Below, one piece after another: positions 44,588-56,000 of a DNA stretch of 64,000 nt. The translations under genes were made by a program, and so were the position numbers. A model generated the notes under the pieces. It made no database searches. It had not been told where the DNA came from and was given only the letters and a program-made list of their open reading frames with translations. The stretch is from Diphasiastrum complanatum (Eukaryota; Streptophyta; Lycopodiopsida; Lycopodiales; Lycopodiaceae). The number at the start of each line of letters is the position of its first letter. Within the stretch, counting starts at the first letter, position 1. The DNA lies in assembly GCA_029204225.1 (NCBI GenBank), contig CM055093.1:30451777-30515776 (forward strand), read 5' to 3'.

Positions 44588-45528
44588 GTTGGAAAGAGGG
44601 GTGTGAAAAGGTAGGCCGAATAGAATCGAATAAAAAGAATTCGAATGACAAGAAAGAAAACTTATCGTGCGCAGCGGAATAAACTATCTTTCTCTTTCTC
44701 TATGCATGACTACACCTATCAATTTTGAACAAAACAATAGTGATAGAAATCGTGTTCGATCTTATAGTAACTAACTTTGAAATCATTAGTACTACAGTGA
44801 TTACGTAGCCAAACATTAAGCATTGAATTATCAGACAAATAATCAGTCGCGAAGAACTACAGAAACGCATACATTCTGAGGCAAAACTGAATGCAATAAG
44901 AAGATAGTATTGATTCAGTATGAAAATGAAACCGATGTAAATGAGTACAACAAGTTGCGGATCAAAGCCGCGTACTCTAAGCTATCTGTAAGCGGCTAAA
45001 TATAAATATGAATTAAGCGCAATGCTGATAAGTAGTAAGCGTAATAGCAATCTCCAATCAACTCTAAAGAAGTGAGCTAGAATGCTCAGGAGTGTTCAAG
45101 CTCGTAGTCTTAAGAGAGAGAACACTAACTATTCAATACTTGATGATTGATCTTCATGCTTCAATTCTCTTGATGTACGAATATGAACAACTATTTATAC
45201 TATGCAATTAGGTCGTCAAATGCGTCATCCAATTGGCTGTGATGTGCTGGCATCCATCCAGTTAGGACTTCTCAGAAATTACTTGCTGATGAATTAATGC
45301 AAGTCGGTGGCTTTGGTCGTAAATAGTTTGTCTACAGATTGCAGTGAACTGTCACTCTGCAGAAATGAACGTAAACTGTCATTCAAAAAATGTGAAGGTC
45401 ATCAACAACGTCATTTCCTTAACATTTGAGGCATTTGGCATTTTGCAAGAAAGCCGAAGTGAGAGAAAATTCCAAAAGACGAAAATCTCGAAAATGCTAA
45501 CACTGTGAGCCGTTTCTGAATAGTTATG
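44588..45528 (-). repeat. 5' LTR of the minus-strand copia element, outer end missing
   Basis: 941 bp remain. The inner end is TCTTTCCAACA at 44588. A TATA-like TATAAATA lies at 45199-45192 on the minus strand, matching TATAAATA at 60278 in the plus-strand relative. Similarity to that LTR stops at 45528, about 80 bp short of the TGTTGG start. Confidence 0.88.
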
Positions 45529-46180
45529 ATGTGTGATTGCCAAGTATCACATGCAATTTTATGTGAAAGGGCTTAATGCATACCTATCAAAAGTTCATTT
45601 GCACTTGGGACCATGTGAGGCTAGTGCCTACATGATGCCACAATAGTATCTTCATGTGATGTCAACGGAGAGAAGGTAGAGTGAATTCTAGTTGTTGTGT
45701 TTTTTCTATAATCCATTTGTTAGCACAAAACTTGAACAACCTTCCATATCATAAGCCATGTAACAACATTTACCATCAAAAAACTCCACAACAAAACTAT
45801 TATTAAGGAGTTGCCCAACACTACACATATTTTAAGTGATGCTAGAAATTAACAAAACACCATTCAGCTTTGCCTTTTTGAAAGATCTTAGGCTAATATA
45901 TATGGATCCAACTCCTTGGATCTTACACTCAACATCATTTGCTACAAAAATGGACTTTATGGGTCCTTCATGGTGAAAGGTGTGAGAAATACTCTCTCTT
46001 GTAGGACATATGTGATCATGATGCCCCACTATCAATCCGCCATGGATAATCTCCTTTAACATGTGATGATGAAAAACTTGACACCACGAGGGAGATCTCA
46101 TGCTCACTTTCCTCGCTAAAGAAAGAAAGATAACGAGTTTGCTATGCCTAGCATAGAAAAATACCACTTAAGTTATATGT
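45529..46180 (-). pseudogene. Copia protease remnant, same type as at 7 kb
   Basis: The minus strand from about 46167 reads SLARKVSMRSPSWCQVFHH, GGLIVGHHDHICPTRESISH (the degraded protease active-site region), then KSIFVANDVECKIQGVGSIY and KKAKLNGVLLISSIT in place of the usual VLYVP. The order and spacing match the remnant at 7.0-7.6 kb (ESILVSNGVEYVIHGIGTIP). No zinc knuckle, LTR or integrase was found with it. It lies directly outside the truncated LTR at 45528. Confidence 0.65.
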
Positions 46181-46800
46181 TGAGCATAGCAAAAGAATGT
46201 CACTAACGGTTTTTTTCTATGTCATAGGAAGTTTACAATGAAAACCTCTCTAATGCAATGCTCAACACAAGAAATTTCTTTTTGCTATGCCAAGTATAGC
46301 AAGCAAACTTCGTCATATAAAAAAGAGAACTATAAAAACAAATTAAGTAGATGATCTTACCTTTGAAAAGAGAGTGCCAAACTCTATGCAGAAATCAATG
46401 GGTATAATGATAGCACACAATCTATCCCTCTAATGAAAAATAGCATATGAAAGTGCAAATGAAGTTTGTTATGCTTTGTCGGTCGACATTCAATTTTTTG
46501 AAACATTGGACCACACCTTCTAATCTTGGCTTGATTTCAAGATCTATGTTAAAATAGATAGATATCTTTTGAGGAGGAGTGTGAATTTTTGTAAAAGTTG
46601 CCCGTCTTGATTTTGGGGAGTGCTATGCCAAATCCACTTTATGTACACATGTAAATATGTGATTTGGCCAAAATATGATTTAGTTTAGCTCGAGCTAGTG
46701 TAGGTTGTTGCCACTTGGCTTGATGGTAGAGGGGAAGGATCAAGCACCTCATCATGTAATTTTGCCATGTGGACCGATGAGAGAAAGGGGTGTGCCAAAA
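46181..46800. other. Unassigned sequence with TATGCC/AGCATAGCA words
   Basis: The words GCTATGCC and TAGCATAG recur at 46140-46310, forming small inverted repeats. No gene is recognised. Confidence 0.3.
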
Positions 46801-46880
46801 TGGTCCAATCATTGTAAGAGGTGATCTAAGAGTGGTCCAATCCTTGTAAGAGGTGATCTTAGAGAGGTCCAATCATTGAG
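46801..46880 (-). repeat. 32-bp tandem repeat, related to the array at 5.8 kb
   Basis: Two and a half units start TGGTCCAATCATTGTAAGAGG at 46801, 46833 and 46866. The reverse complement contains ATGATTGGACC and CACCTCT at the same spacing as the units at 5776-5998. Confidence 0.8.
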
Positions 46881-47163
46881 CTTCATTTGCATCCAGCTTG
46901 CATCTCGAGCCACTCTATGAGAGTGTTAGAGCTTGATTCTACACTTAGGTTTTTGGATGTGAGTTGGGTGAGAGAGCTCCAACACTTAATAATCTGAATG
47001 GAATTTTATATCTACTTATGGCCTTTTACATTTTCCTACGAGCTCACGACCTTTCACAATCTCTTACGGGAACTTATGTTTATTTATCGGCTTACATTTT
47101 ACACTTACTAATGAACTCATGCTTCAAGGCCATTTACGGGCATTTTATGTTTTTCTATGCTCA
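46881..47163. other. Unassigned sequence, probable start of the degenerate repeat array
   Basis: It shares TTTATGTTT..TACGGG words internally. No gene is supported. Confidence 0.3.
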
Positions 47164-47890
47164 AAAACTCTATCCTAGATGTTTGTTCTCATGGATAGTT
47201 CCAAAATCCTAATTTCTCATTCTTGACTGGCATGGGTAGTAGTAGTAGGGAGATGACAAATCTAGTATAGCAGACTTGTAGACTACTATGGGTTAGGTTT
47301 TTTTTGGGAACTTTTAGTGCTACACTTCATGATAATACTATGGTGAGAATTCAATGTATGCCTTCCAATTTCATAGCATTGATGCCAAATTGGCAAGCTG
47401 CAATATTTTGTGTTCTTCTACACTAAATGATTCTATCCTGAACACTTTGTTCTCTCAAGAGGTTTAAAACCCCTAGTTTCTCACTCTTGAATGGCAATGA
47501 TGCTATAGGATTCGAAAAGCATGTTTTCTCTATTTAATGGAGCATTGCATATCTATACATGAACTATGTATTTAGAATGAGCTTCCGTAAAAGCTTGCTA
47601 TTGCTTTTATGAGCATGGAGTGTGGTAAAAATCCTAGATTTGTCAAACAAATGTGTTATGCCTTAGAAACTCTATCCTATAACACACTTATTCTCTTGTA
47701 CATTCCCAAAACCCCAATTCTCACTGCTGAATGCTAGATAGGAGTATTGGGATGGTACTTTTATTATACTAGACTTATAGGTGTTTATGAGTTAAGTCTT
47801 GTTTGGCAATCTCCATTTGCTACACTTAACAACAATATTGTTACTCTTGTAGGCTTCCATTTCCTAATCACTAGTGCTAAAGTGGTACAC
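47164..47890 (+). repeat. Degenerate tandem repeat, three units of about 240-265 bp
   Basis: Units start with CTCTATCC or TTCTATCC at about 47168, 47432 and 47670. About 20 bp later each has TTGTTCTC or TTATTCTC, then CCAAAA/TTTAAAA..CCCTA and TTTCTCA.TCTTGA.TGGCA-like text. Later shared words include GACTTGTAG/GACTTATAG and GTTTGGCAA/GGTTTTTTTTGGGAA. Identity is low, so the duplication is old. Confidence 0.55.
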
Positions 47891-50037
47891 GGCCATATTT
47901 CACATTTGGAATTATCAAGACATTAGAAGACACGAGAGACACCACTTTAGATTACATAATGTTTCAATTAAAGGGTTGTTCTTGCTGTACCCAGTGTGTT
48001 CCCCCCATTGCAGTGGAGTGGTTATTCAAATTATCATAAAAATCTTTCAAACTTTGACAAGGGTTTGGCAATACTAGCTAATCTTGACATGGATAACAAT
48101 TAACTGCATTTGTTAGAGCTGCAGTTCTCACATAAGATCCCTGGTATAGACAAAGTGTTTTTGTGGATGGATGTAGCTTAGTATGGAGTCTTCGTCTACT
48201 CTTTTCTTTGTTTTGCCTGGGATATATAATGAATTTGGGTTTTAATTTTTGCTAGTTGTGGGTGGAAGGCATTTTATTGTCTTTTTTAATGAACAATCTA
48301 TCTTTTGTGATGATGTGCAATGAATCTGTACCCTTTTTTGGAAAAAAAAGCACATGAATAATGCATTTAACCCTGTCAAGTCTATCAGTAAGATGAACCA
48401 TAAGCTACCATGATGCAATAAGATGTCCCTTACACAGGTTATTGATCATTGTCCATATGCATGAGCTGTGAAACATTCATCTTGATTCATTATATAATCT
48501 CAGATTTATGGTCATGTTGAGTTGAAATTTTCATGGCTTATATAAATATGGCAGCATCAAAACTAACTAGAAGGATGTATGGAGGTGATAATTTAACTGG
48601 AATGGGCATGCAACAAAACTCTTTGCTTCTAGTTAAAGTATCTGAGTCCGTTCTGTGGTCATCAATGCCTAGCTTAAAATGTAAAGTCTAAGAAGTTGTT
48701 CTATTCCATGGTAGTGAACTGCTTCTAGTATTTTAGTAATGAGAAGGGGCTACAGGTACCAGGTGGCCTGTTCAAAAGAGAAAAATGGAGTAAGAGAACA
48801 AAACAAAGTCATTTAAAAAGTTATCAGGTTCAATGACACTTAGATGAGCCGTAATTCCAAGTACTTAATTTTCCTTGTATTTTGCAGCCACCTTAAATAG
48901 CATAATATACCTGTGTTTGCCAAAGACTAGAACCATATACCAAAACTCTGCCGATGACTGCTAACTGCTACATAGAAATTGGACTTAAAGGTTATTGGTG
49001 GCTGTCCACATGAGAATTTGATGAAAGGTTTAGTTTTTAGCAACTTATTTGAAAATACTCGCAGTTGCTTACATAAAAATCACCTTTGATGCTGCACAGG
49101 GGAAGTCCAATGGCCTCGAGACAACACCCCCCCCCCCCGAATTAGACACAGCCAAATCAAAGCTAGTATACCAAGGAAGTACACCCTCTCTAGGACCACA
49201 GGATCTGATTGGCTTGGAGCCTACAAATGGAAGCATGGAAAGGTAGGGAATCTTACTGTAATATTTGCGACAGTCAAAAAGCTCCATAATTGTGAATCAT
49301 TTCTTGTATAAGATCACAAGAAGAAAAGTAGAAACCACAGTAATATATATATTATAGAGCAGTATTACTTGAAGGCAAGACATGGTTGGTGCAGGGGACA
49401 ACAATTGTATACCATCTAAATGAGAACATAGGTCGAGTTGTCTAATGGACATAGCCATGACCCTCAAATTCCGCTGTAAGGCCAGGAAGTAGAGGAATTG
49501 TACGTTTCTTCCCCACATCTCCAGTATCAAATCTTGGAAGGCAACCTCCTTTTAGGAGTTTGAAGTGCCATGTTCTGGGTAGGCATCCCATGTACAGAAA
49601 GGGGACTTCACATTTTCCCAACATCTACAAGAGCTACAATACTAACAACAGCCACAAGATAGAACACAGCAAAAGGAGGTAAACGACTTTCAAATATACC
49701 AGATTTTCAAATCTTGTTAATTGGATGTCTTGGTTCAGGTATAGTGAATAATGAGGAAAGGCCAATGGTACAAATGCCAGTTTTCTGGTTATTGCTTGCT
49801 TTCCTTACCTTGTAGCCAAATCAAATAAAGAATTATATAAATCTGATTTGATCTTCCTCTCCAAAATCAACATGCACATGGATATTGTGCACAAGGCTCA
49901 AGCACTTTTGTAAAATGCCATTTCAAGCTAGATCAGTTTCTCTCCAACTTTGAGATGTATAAGCAGATATCCTGCCAAAGAGACTTGGACAACATCAGAT
50001 GGCATAAGCCATGTGGTTGAATCCTTGTCTGTAACTC
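47891..50037. other. Downstream region of the adenylate kinase gene
   Basis: No exon is recognised. Sequence next to 50038 should be the 3' UTR of the minus-strand gene. A C12 run lies at 49127-49138. Open frames around 49050-49290 surround it but have no known domain. Confidence 0.35.
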
Positions 50038-53000
50038 TTAAATACCACTAGCAGTCAGTGAGGGCATCGGCCCAGGAGAGAGGAGTTCTGAGTCCTCCAA
50101 AATGTTTTCAATTGCGGCAAAAACCTTGTCCTTGGATGATGTACCATCCACCTATAAGACCAGTTCAATGCACCAAGAGAATGTTAACACAACACAAACA
50201 AAAAATTGCAATCTACATATGAAAATTTGCAGGCGTGTACTGTACACAATCAAAATTGAATGTGAATGGTGGCAAATTACTGTCACATATGGAAACAGAC
50301 AAGTCTGCCCCTGAGCTAAATGTATTTCAATTATGTTCACTGCGTTTAGTGTAAGAAATAATAGACTTGATAACGTTTTACACCTGATCAAATAAGGCCT
50401 TCAAGATTGAAGTTTCCAGTATAACGGCGACCTCACATTCTGAGAATTGAGATAATCTAAGAAACAGGAAAGTTTCCACCACCAACAGGAAGATACTGAC
50501 AAATAAATACAATGAAGTTTGAACCTTTATGGGAAAACGTATTGTACTTATTAAACTATGGTTTGCTTCGTGCTGGTTTATACGTTGTCATGCTGACAAT
50601 TTACTGTCTCTTCATTTAAGATATACAAGAAATACAAGCAGAATCTGATGGAGAGGGGAGTTTCTATGATGTCATGGATAACAAAATTGTTTCATGTATG
50701 CCTTGGAATCTCTGTATACCTACAAGACAAAGGCATAACATGTGACTTCTTCCTTACAGATTTGCCAAAATGGCTTTGTTCTAGAGGAATAGCACTGTCA
50801 GTATCATAATGTCTGGGATATATAACCATAAGTGCCCATACCATGCCTTAGGTGTTTATACCATGCTCGAGAGTTTAGACCTCAGCTTAATCTGTTGCAA
50901 TTACAAAAGGCATAGCATTTATTTAATTAATTAATTAATGGTTTTTTTTTTTACTTCCCCCACAAAATCTGTGAAATGAGGACCAAAATTGCCTTTTGGG
51001 GGGAAATTGGCAAAAAATTAATTGATTGATTAGTTAATATATTAAATACAAGAACCATACCACGGTTCATGAACCTCACCCCATGGTTCCCAGGACCCAC
51101 GGTTCTGGGAACTGTGGGTTCTATGGTCAGGGCCTTCGTTTTGTAGCACTCCAGTTCTTCAAAGTTGCATGCAGGCCACATTTTACTTGTTGAGTTTCGG
51201 ATGATAATGAAGTGTAAATGAAACAAGATGCAATTTAAGTTTTCACAATTGAATATATTATGGATTTGCAATTTTAACCATCCTTCCAGCCCAAGCCAAA
51301 ATGCAACAAATACATGAAACTCTCAAACAAGAAAACCTCATTCAAGTTGTGTATGATAGGAAGAACTTGTTTCTACTCTTAACCATGAATGTACATAGAG
51401 GAACTTACTGCAACTTACCTTCCTAATAAAGTTCTTATAGAGTGATAGAACGGCCTCCACATTTTGTGTGTGTGTTTGTAGCCGTAATTTAACCTATGTT
51501 CACATGCCCAACATTTGTATGAGAATGAGGTTTTCTTTCGCAAAACAAGGTGTTAACCACAAAACGCAAAAAACTGTTTCGTATTTACAAGAAAACACAA
51601 ATTTAAACTACAACCAACACAAACCTGATTGTCATACTTACAAGCTCATACAAGAACATTCTTCTTTCCAAGGACATAGAAATGGATCGTATTAATGTTG
51701 GAACTTCACAGCTAATGGGATAAAATGACCAATTTTAAAAATACTGACCAAGAACATTCAAATCATGTTGCGGTGTATTCCTAATTGGGTGTGTCAATAA
51801 GGAATCGACTAGGTAAATCTATTTGGGATTAGTTGGATAGATGAAACTATTTTTGTTTATGGCTTGGGTGGTGAGCTAGTCTCTGCTACGAGCAGCTCTT
51901 TAGCTTTTATCGTGCCAACTTTTAGTTTGATTCATCCAATTGTACTTCCTGTTGGATTGCTCAAAACAAATGCTTGTGGTGAGCCAAAAAGAAATGCTAG
52001 CTGATCTGTCTTTGAGAGCACAATTCCAATGTCTTTGACAAGGCAAGGAACTAAGACTGATTTGAGAAAAACCAAAACTACATTCTAAAAGGAATAGCGG
52101 ACCGAAGAGATGTAGGCCAAGAAAATGCCAAGGCATTTAAGATTAGCGTAGAGACCAATCATGCCAAGGACCCCATGCTTGTGGTGTAGGCCAAGAAAAT
52201 GCCAAGGCATTTAAGATTCGCGTAGAGACCAATCATGCCAAGGACCCCATGCTTGTGGCATTAGTTTTACTTGCAATCATCCCCCTCTCTTTTTTTTATT
52301 TCTCTGCAAAAAATGAGTCTTTATGGTAAGATCACCTTTTGGTCATGTTAAGCATACCACAGCACACTCCAGATTCATTGGTGCCGTTAGTTTCTTCATA
52401 TCATCTAGACTTGGTTTTGCAGATTTTCTTTTGTTAGCCTGTTGTGATCAAGTGAGGAAGTCCTAATGACTGGGCATCACTAGAAAGATTAACTTCTTTC
52501 CAGAGTACCAAACTGTGGTTTTTCAGAGGACTATCATGGAACATCTTCACTCAACTTACCAATGATTCACCTTCTGATGCAATTCGAGCTCGTCTTCTTT
52601 CATGTGCTGGTCTAGGTGCAGGGGCTTGGTTGGTTGCACGTCCAGTTCTTCCACTCTTGCGACTCAACTCTGACTTGTTTATCACTGCCATTCGTACCAG
52701 ATTGGGACTTCCACATCTAGTATTAAGTGGTCCTCTAAGTGTTCATGTGGGCATGTGTTGGATTCCTTGGGTACTCATATTATGCGGTGCCCCTCAGGTG
52801 GAGATCGTATTTTGTCAAATTGATTCCATTTGTGATGTTCGTGCTGCTATTGCTCACGATAGTGGTTTTCATGGTATTCGAGAGCAGACACACATTTTAT
52901 CAGGGTTCTTCAGAATCATCTCGTCGACATGTTGACCTTGTTCTCTTGTGGGAGGGAATTCACACTCTTGGTGATGTTGTTATTGCTGATCCCTCTCGAT

Positions 53001-56000
53001 AGGACCTTCTTTGTCGTTCTTCCACGATGCAAGGAGCTGCATCTTACACAACTCAAGAGAAAGAACGAGATTGGAAACATATGGGTGTCTTCACAAGAAA
53101 TTTAATGATGGTCTGTCAATATGTGCGGAGCTTGTTGTGAAATGCAAGGGGCAAAAGATTACGTTACCATCTGTCATTGTATCTTTCTATCGTCAATGTA
53201 TTTCTATCGCATTGCAACGTTCGCAAGCGCTTTGACGAGCTCAATTTGCAGGAGCAGCTGCTTCAAAGCTTCTTGCCTAATTAGTGATTTACATCAAGCA
53301 GTTGGTTTAGAGTAATCAATTTAATATTTTATGTTTAAGTGTTTCAGCTTAATTTCAATTTGCCATTTGGCATTATCATTCTATATGCTTTCATCTTTTT
53401 GTACATTGATGAGTTTTCCCATCTTTCATTAATAAAAGCAGGATTTTTCTTCTTCTTGTCGTAGACCTCAACAAGCATCCAACAAAACTGCATGTCTACA
53501 CTTACGAAATTTAACATTAACACACATTGTGCCTACATTACATGATCAACATCCACCACATTTCTACATCTACATGCGAGAACCTTCAGCAAGGAGAGAG
53601 CCAGAATCCTCTTGATGTAGTTCCCCAATACTACAATGCAACTAAATCACAAAGCACAAAAGGAAAAAACAAGACAAATAAAGGGGCTTTCCACTCGGTC
53701 AATTCTTGATCTAACCTTGATCTTTGATTACGCTATGACTTTGGCTTTTCTGGAGATTTTGCATCACATGCATTTGGCTTTCACAAAGATAGTTCAAATA
53801 TCCTTTATACATGTTTGCACATGTGCTTAATAGAGTATACAAGCATGGTTTGGATCTTCATTTGTGTCATTTACAATCAGTCTAATTGCATGCAACAATG
53901 ACCATTTAGTTTGATTGCTTGTGCAAATTATCACTTGATAATATGGATAAATTCTCCCTGATGTTGCCATTCTATTCTCTGCCTTACTAAACAACCATTA
54001 GGGTGTTGTCTGCTTGGTATAACAATGCTAGGGTCGACGGGGCCTATTATTGGACTAAAAGAACAAGATTCAGCCATCCAAACATTTCCAAATGTCTTGA
54101 ATGTGTCTCGGGGATGTTGATGCTTAGCTTGATGGAAAGCCTATTAGTTTGGTTAACTCGAAGATGTGAGATTTGCTGATATGAGATTTCAAGTCTTGGA
54201 AGACTTCTTTTGGTAGGAAGATCACCAGTTCCTCCCTATCCTATGGGTTATTATACCTTGTTCATATTGTAGTTTCTAAAGAGGATCTAATTCTTCACAC
54301 TATAGCGAGTTGTCTTTCTGACTGATTACAAACTTACTAGTCATCTTTTTAGTGTGTTGATATTTTGATGTACTTTTACTGCTTAAAATCTGTGCACAAT
54401 TCAGAGTGCTATCTGCACACTATAGCGAGTTGTCTTTCTAATTGATCACAATTAGAATCTGTGCACAATTCAGAGTGCTATCTGCACACTATAGCGAGTT
54501 GTCTTTGTAATTGATCACAAGGTTACCAATCATATTTGTAGTTTGTTGATAGTTTGAATGATTTTATTGTTTATAATCAGTGTACAAGTCAAAGTGCTAT
54601 GGTGGCCTTTACATTGTGTTTGCACTTTGACCTATCATATATATGTCTCACCTAGTTTCCTAACCGAGTTTTGAATTAAGTATTCTTGTGCAGCAGGATT
54701 GAGTAGCTCTTTCTATACCTTCACCCTTGGTGTCATGCAAACATTCTGAAAATTTGCTCTTCAACTTGTAGGTGTTTTAGGTTGGTTTGGGATAGTCTTA
54801 CCATTTTTGAGAAGTTTACTAACTGGGTAAATCTTTTCTCAAAATCATAGAATTAATGAACTGTTATCGGTTCACCACGGTTCTTAAAATTTTTTGCCCA
54901 GAACTGTGGTGAACCGTACTGATTAATTAAATAATTAGTTAATTGATTGTTTTTTTAGTTTCCCCCCCAAAAATAACCCAAAAATATGCAAAAAAAGGGC
55001 CAAAAAAATCTGTGAAATCTGTGAATTCTGTGAAATCATCTGTGAAATCTGTCAATCATCTGTATCATCTGTGAACTCATCTTCTGTATCATCTGTCAAA
55101 TGACTCAAATCATCTGTATCATCTGTGAAATCATCTGTACATCATGTGAAATCTGTCAAATCTGTGATGATTCCAAATGATTTCAGATGATTTCACATCT
55201 GTCAAATCATCTGTATCATCTGTCAAATCATCTGTACATCATGTGAAATCTGTCAAATCTGTATCATCTGTGAAATCTGTGAATTTGGTAGTTAATTAAT
55301 CAATTAATTAATTAATTATTTAATTAATTAAATGGAGGAACCATACTACGGTTCAAGAAACCGTGGTACGGTTCCCAGGACCCACGGTTCTGGGAACCGT
55401 GGGTTCTATGCTCAAATTACTAATCAACTGTGTTCTAAGTTTGCCAAATTTGGTATGCACTCATCTTGTTGCATTTAAAGTGTATAATAGGAGTTTTGGC
55501 TAGAATGCATTGTCATTTCTTTGGTTACTGTATGAAAGTCCATGGACAGCTTGTGACAACAAGAGTCCAAAACTGCAAATTGTAGGTGACCTAATGATCT
55601 TCACCTAATGGCTATAGACAACAGCTATTTAGGACATAATTTCGTGAAGTCCTTTCAGTTGCACTTAGCTATAATTGTGATTTTTGAGCTCTTTTTTGAC
55701 ATCATTTTGAAAATTCGTGAGTGTCAAGTTCTGGAGTGCTCGGTTACTAATGTTTGGATTGACTGTGTTTTTTGAGTATTTTATAGCACTTGTCACAACT
55801 TCTTGGTGGATTGGCTATTCTCTAGATTAGCCATTTTGTTTTGTTCGACTCAGATATAGATCTAGCAAATCTTGTATGTAATGTATTTTTGTGAAGCTGG
55901 CAGATCCTCAAAGAGCCTAGAATCTAGCTTTTTGCTTAAATGCAGGTGGTAATTGCATGTCCAAGATCAAATGGCAAAATGTACCAAAGAAGAGAAGGTT

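Larger units (their letters stand above)
41928..45528 (-). mobile_element. Ty1/copia element, truncated at both ends
   Basis: Reading right to left: LTR 45528-44588 (lacking about the first 80 bp of the family LTR), primer binding site 44587-44576, gag, zinc knuckle, protease, integrase and the first part of reverse transcriptase, then a break near 41928 just after the first RT acidic region. RNase H and the 3' LTR are missing. The family is the same as the plus-strand element at 59857-64000. It carries frameshifts and a nonsense codon and cannot be autonomous. Confidence 0.9.

Noticed and set aside
50384-50441. Extra adenylate kinase exon (ETSILKALFDQ with donor CAG|GTGTAA)
   Set aside because: The preceding and following exons are both in phase 0 and join without it to give the usual family sequence; it would insert unmatched residues.
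55004-55275. CRISPR-like array
   Set aside because: Units are 9-10 bp, irregular and without spacers, in plant nuclear DNA; it is a minisatellite.
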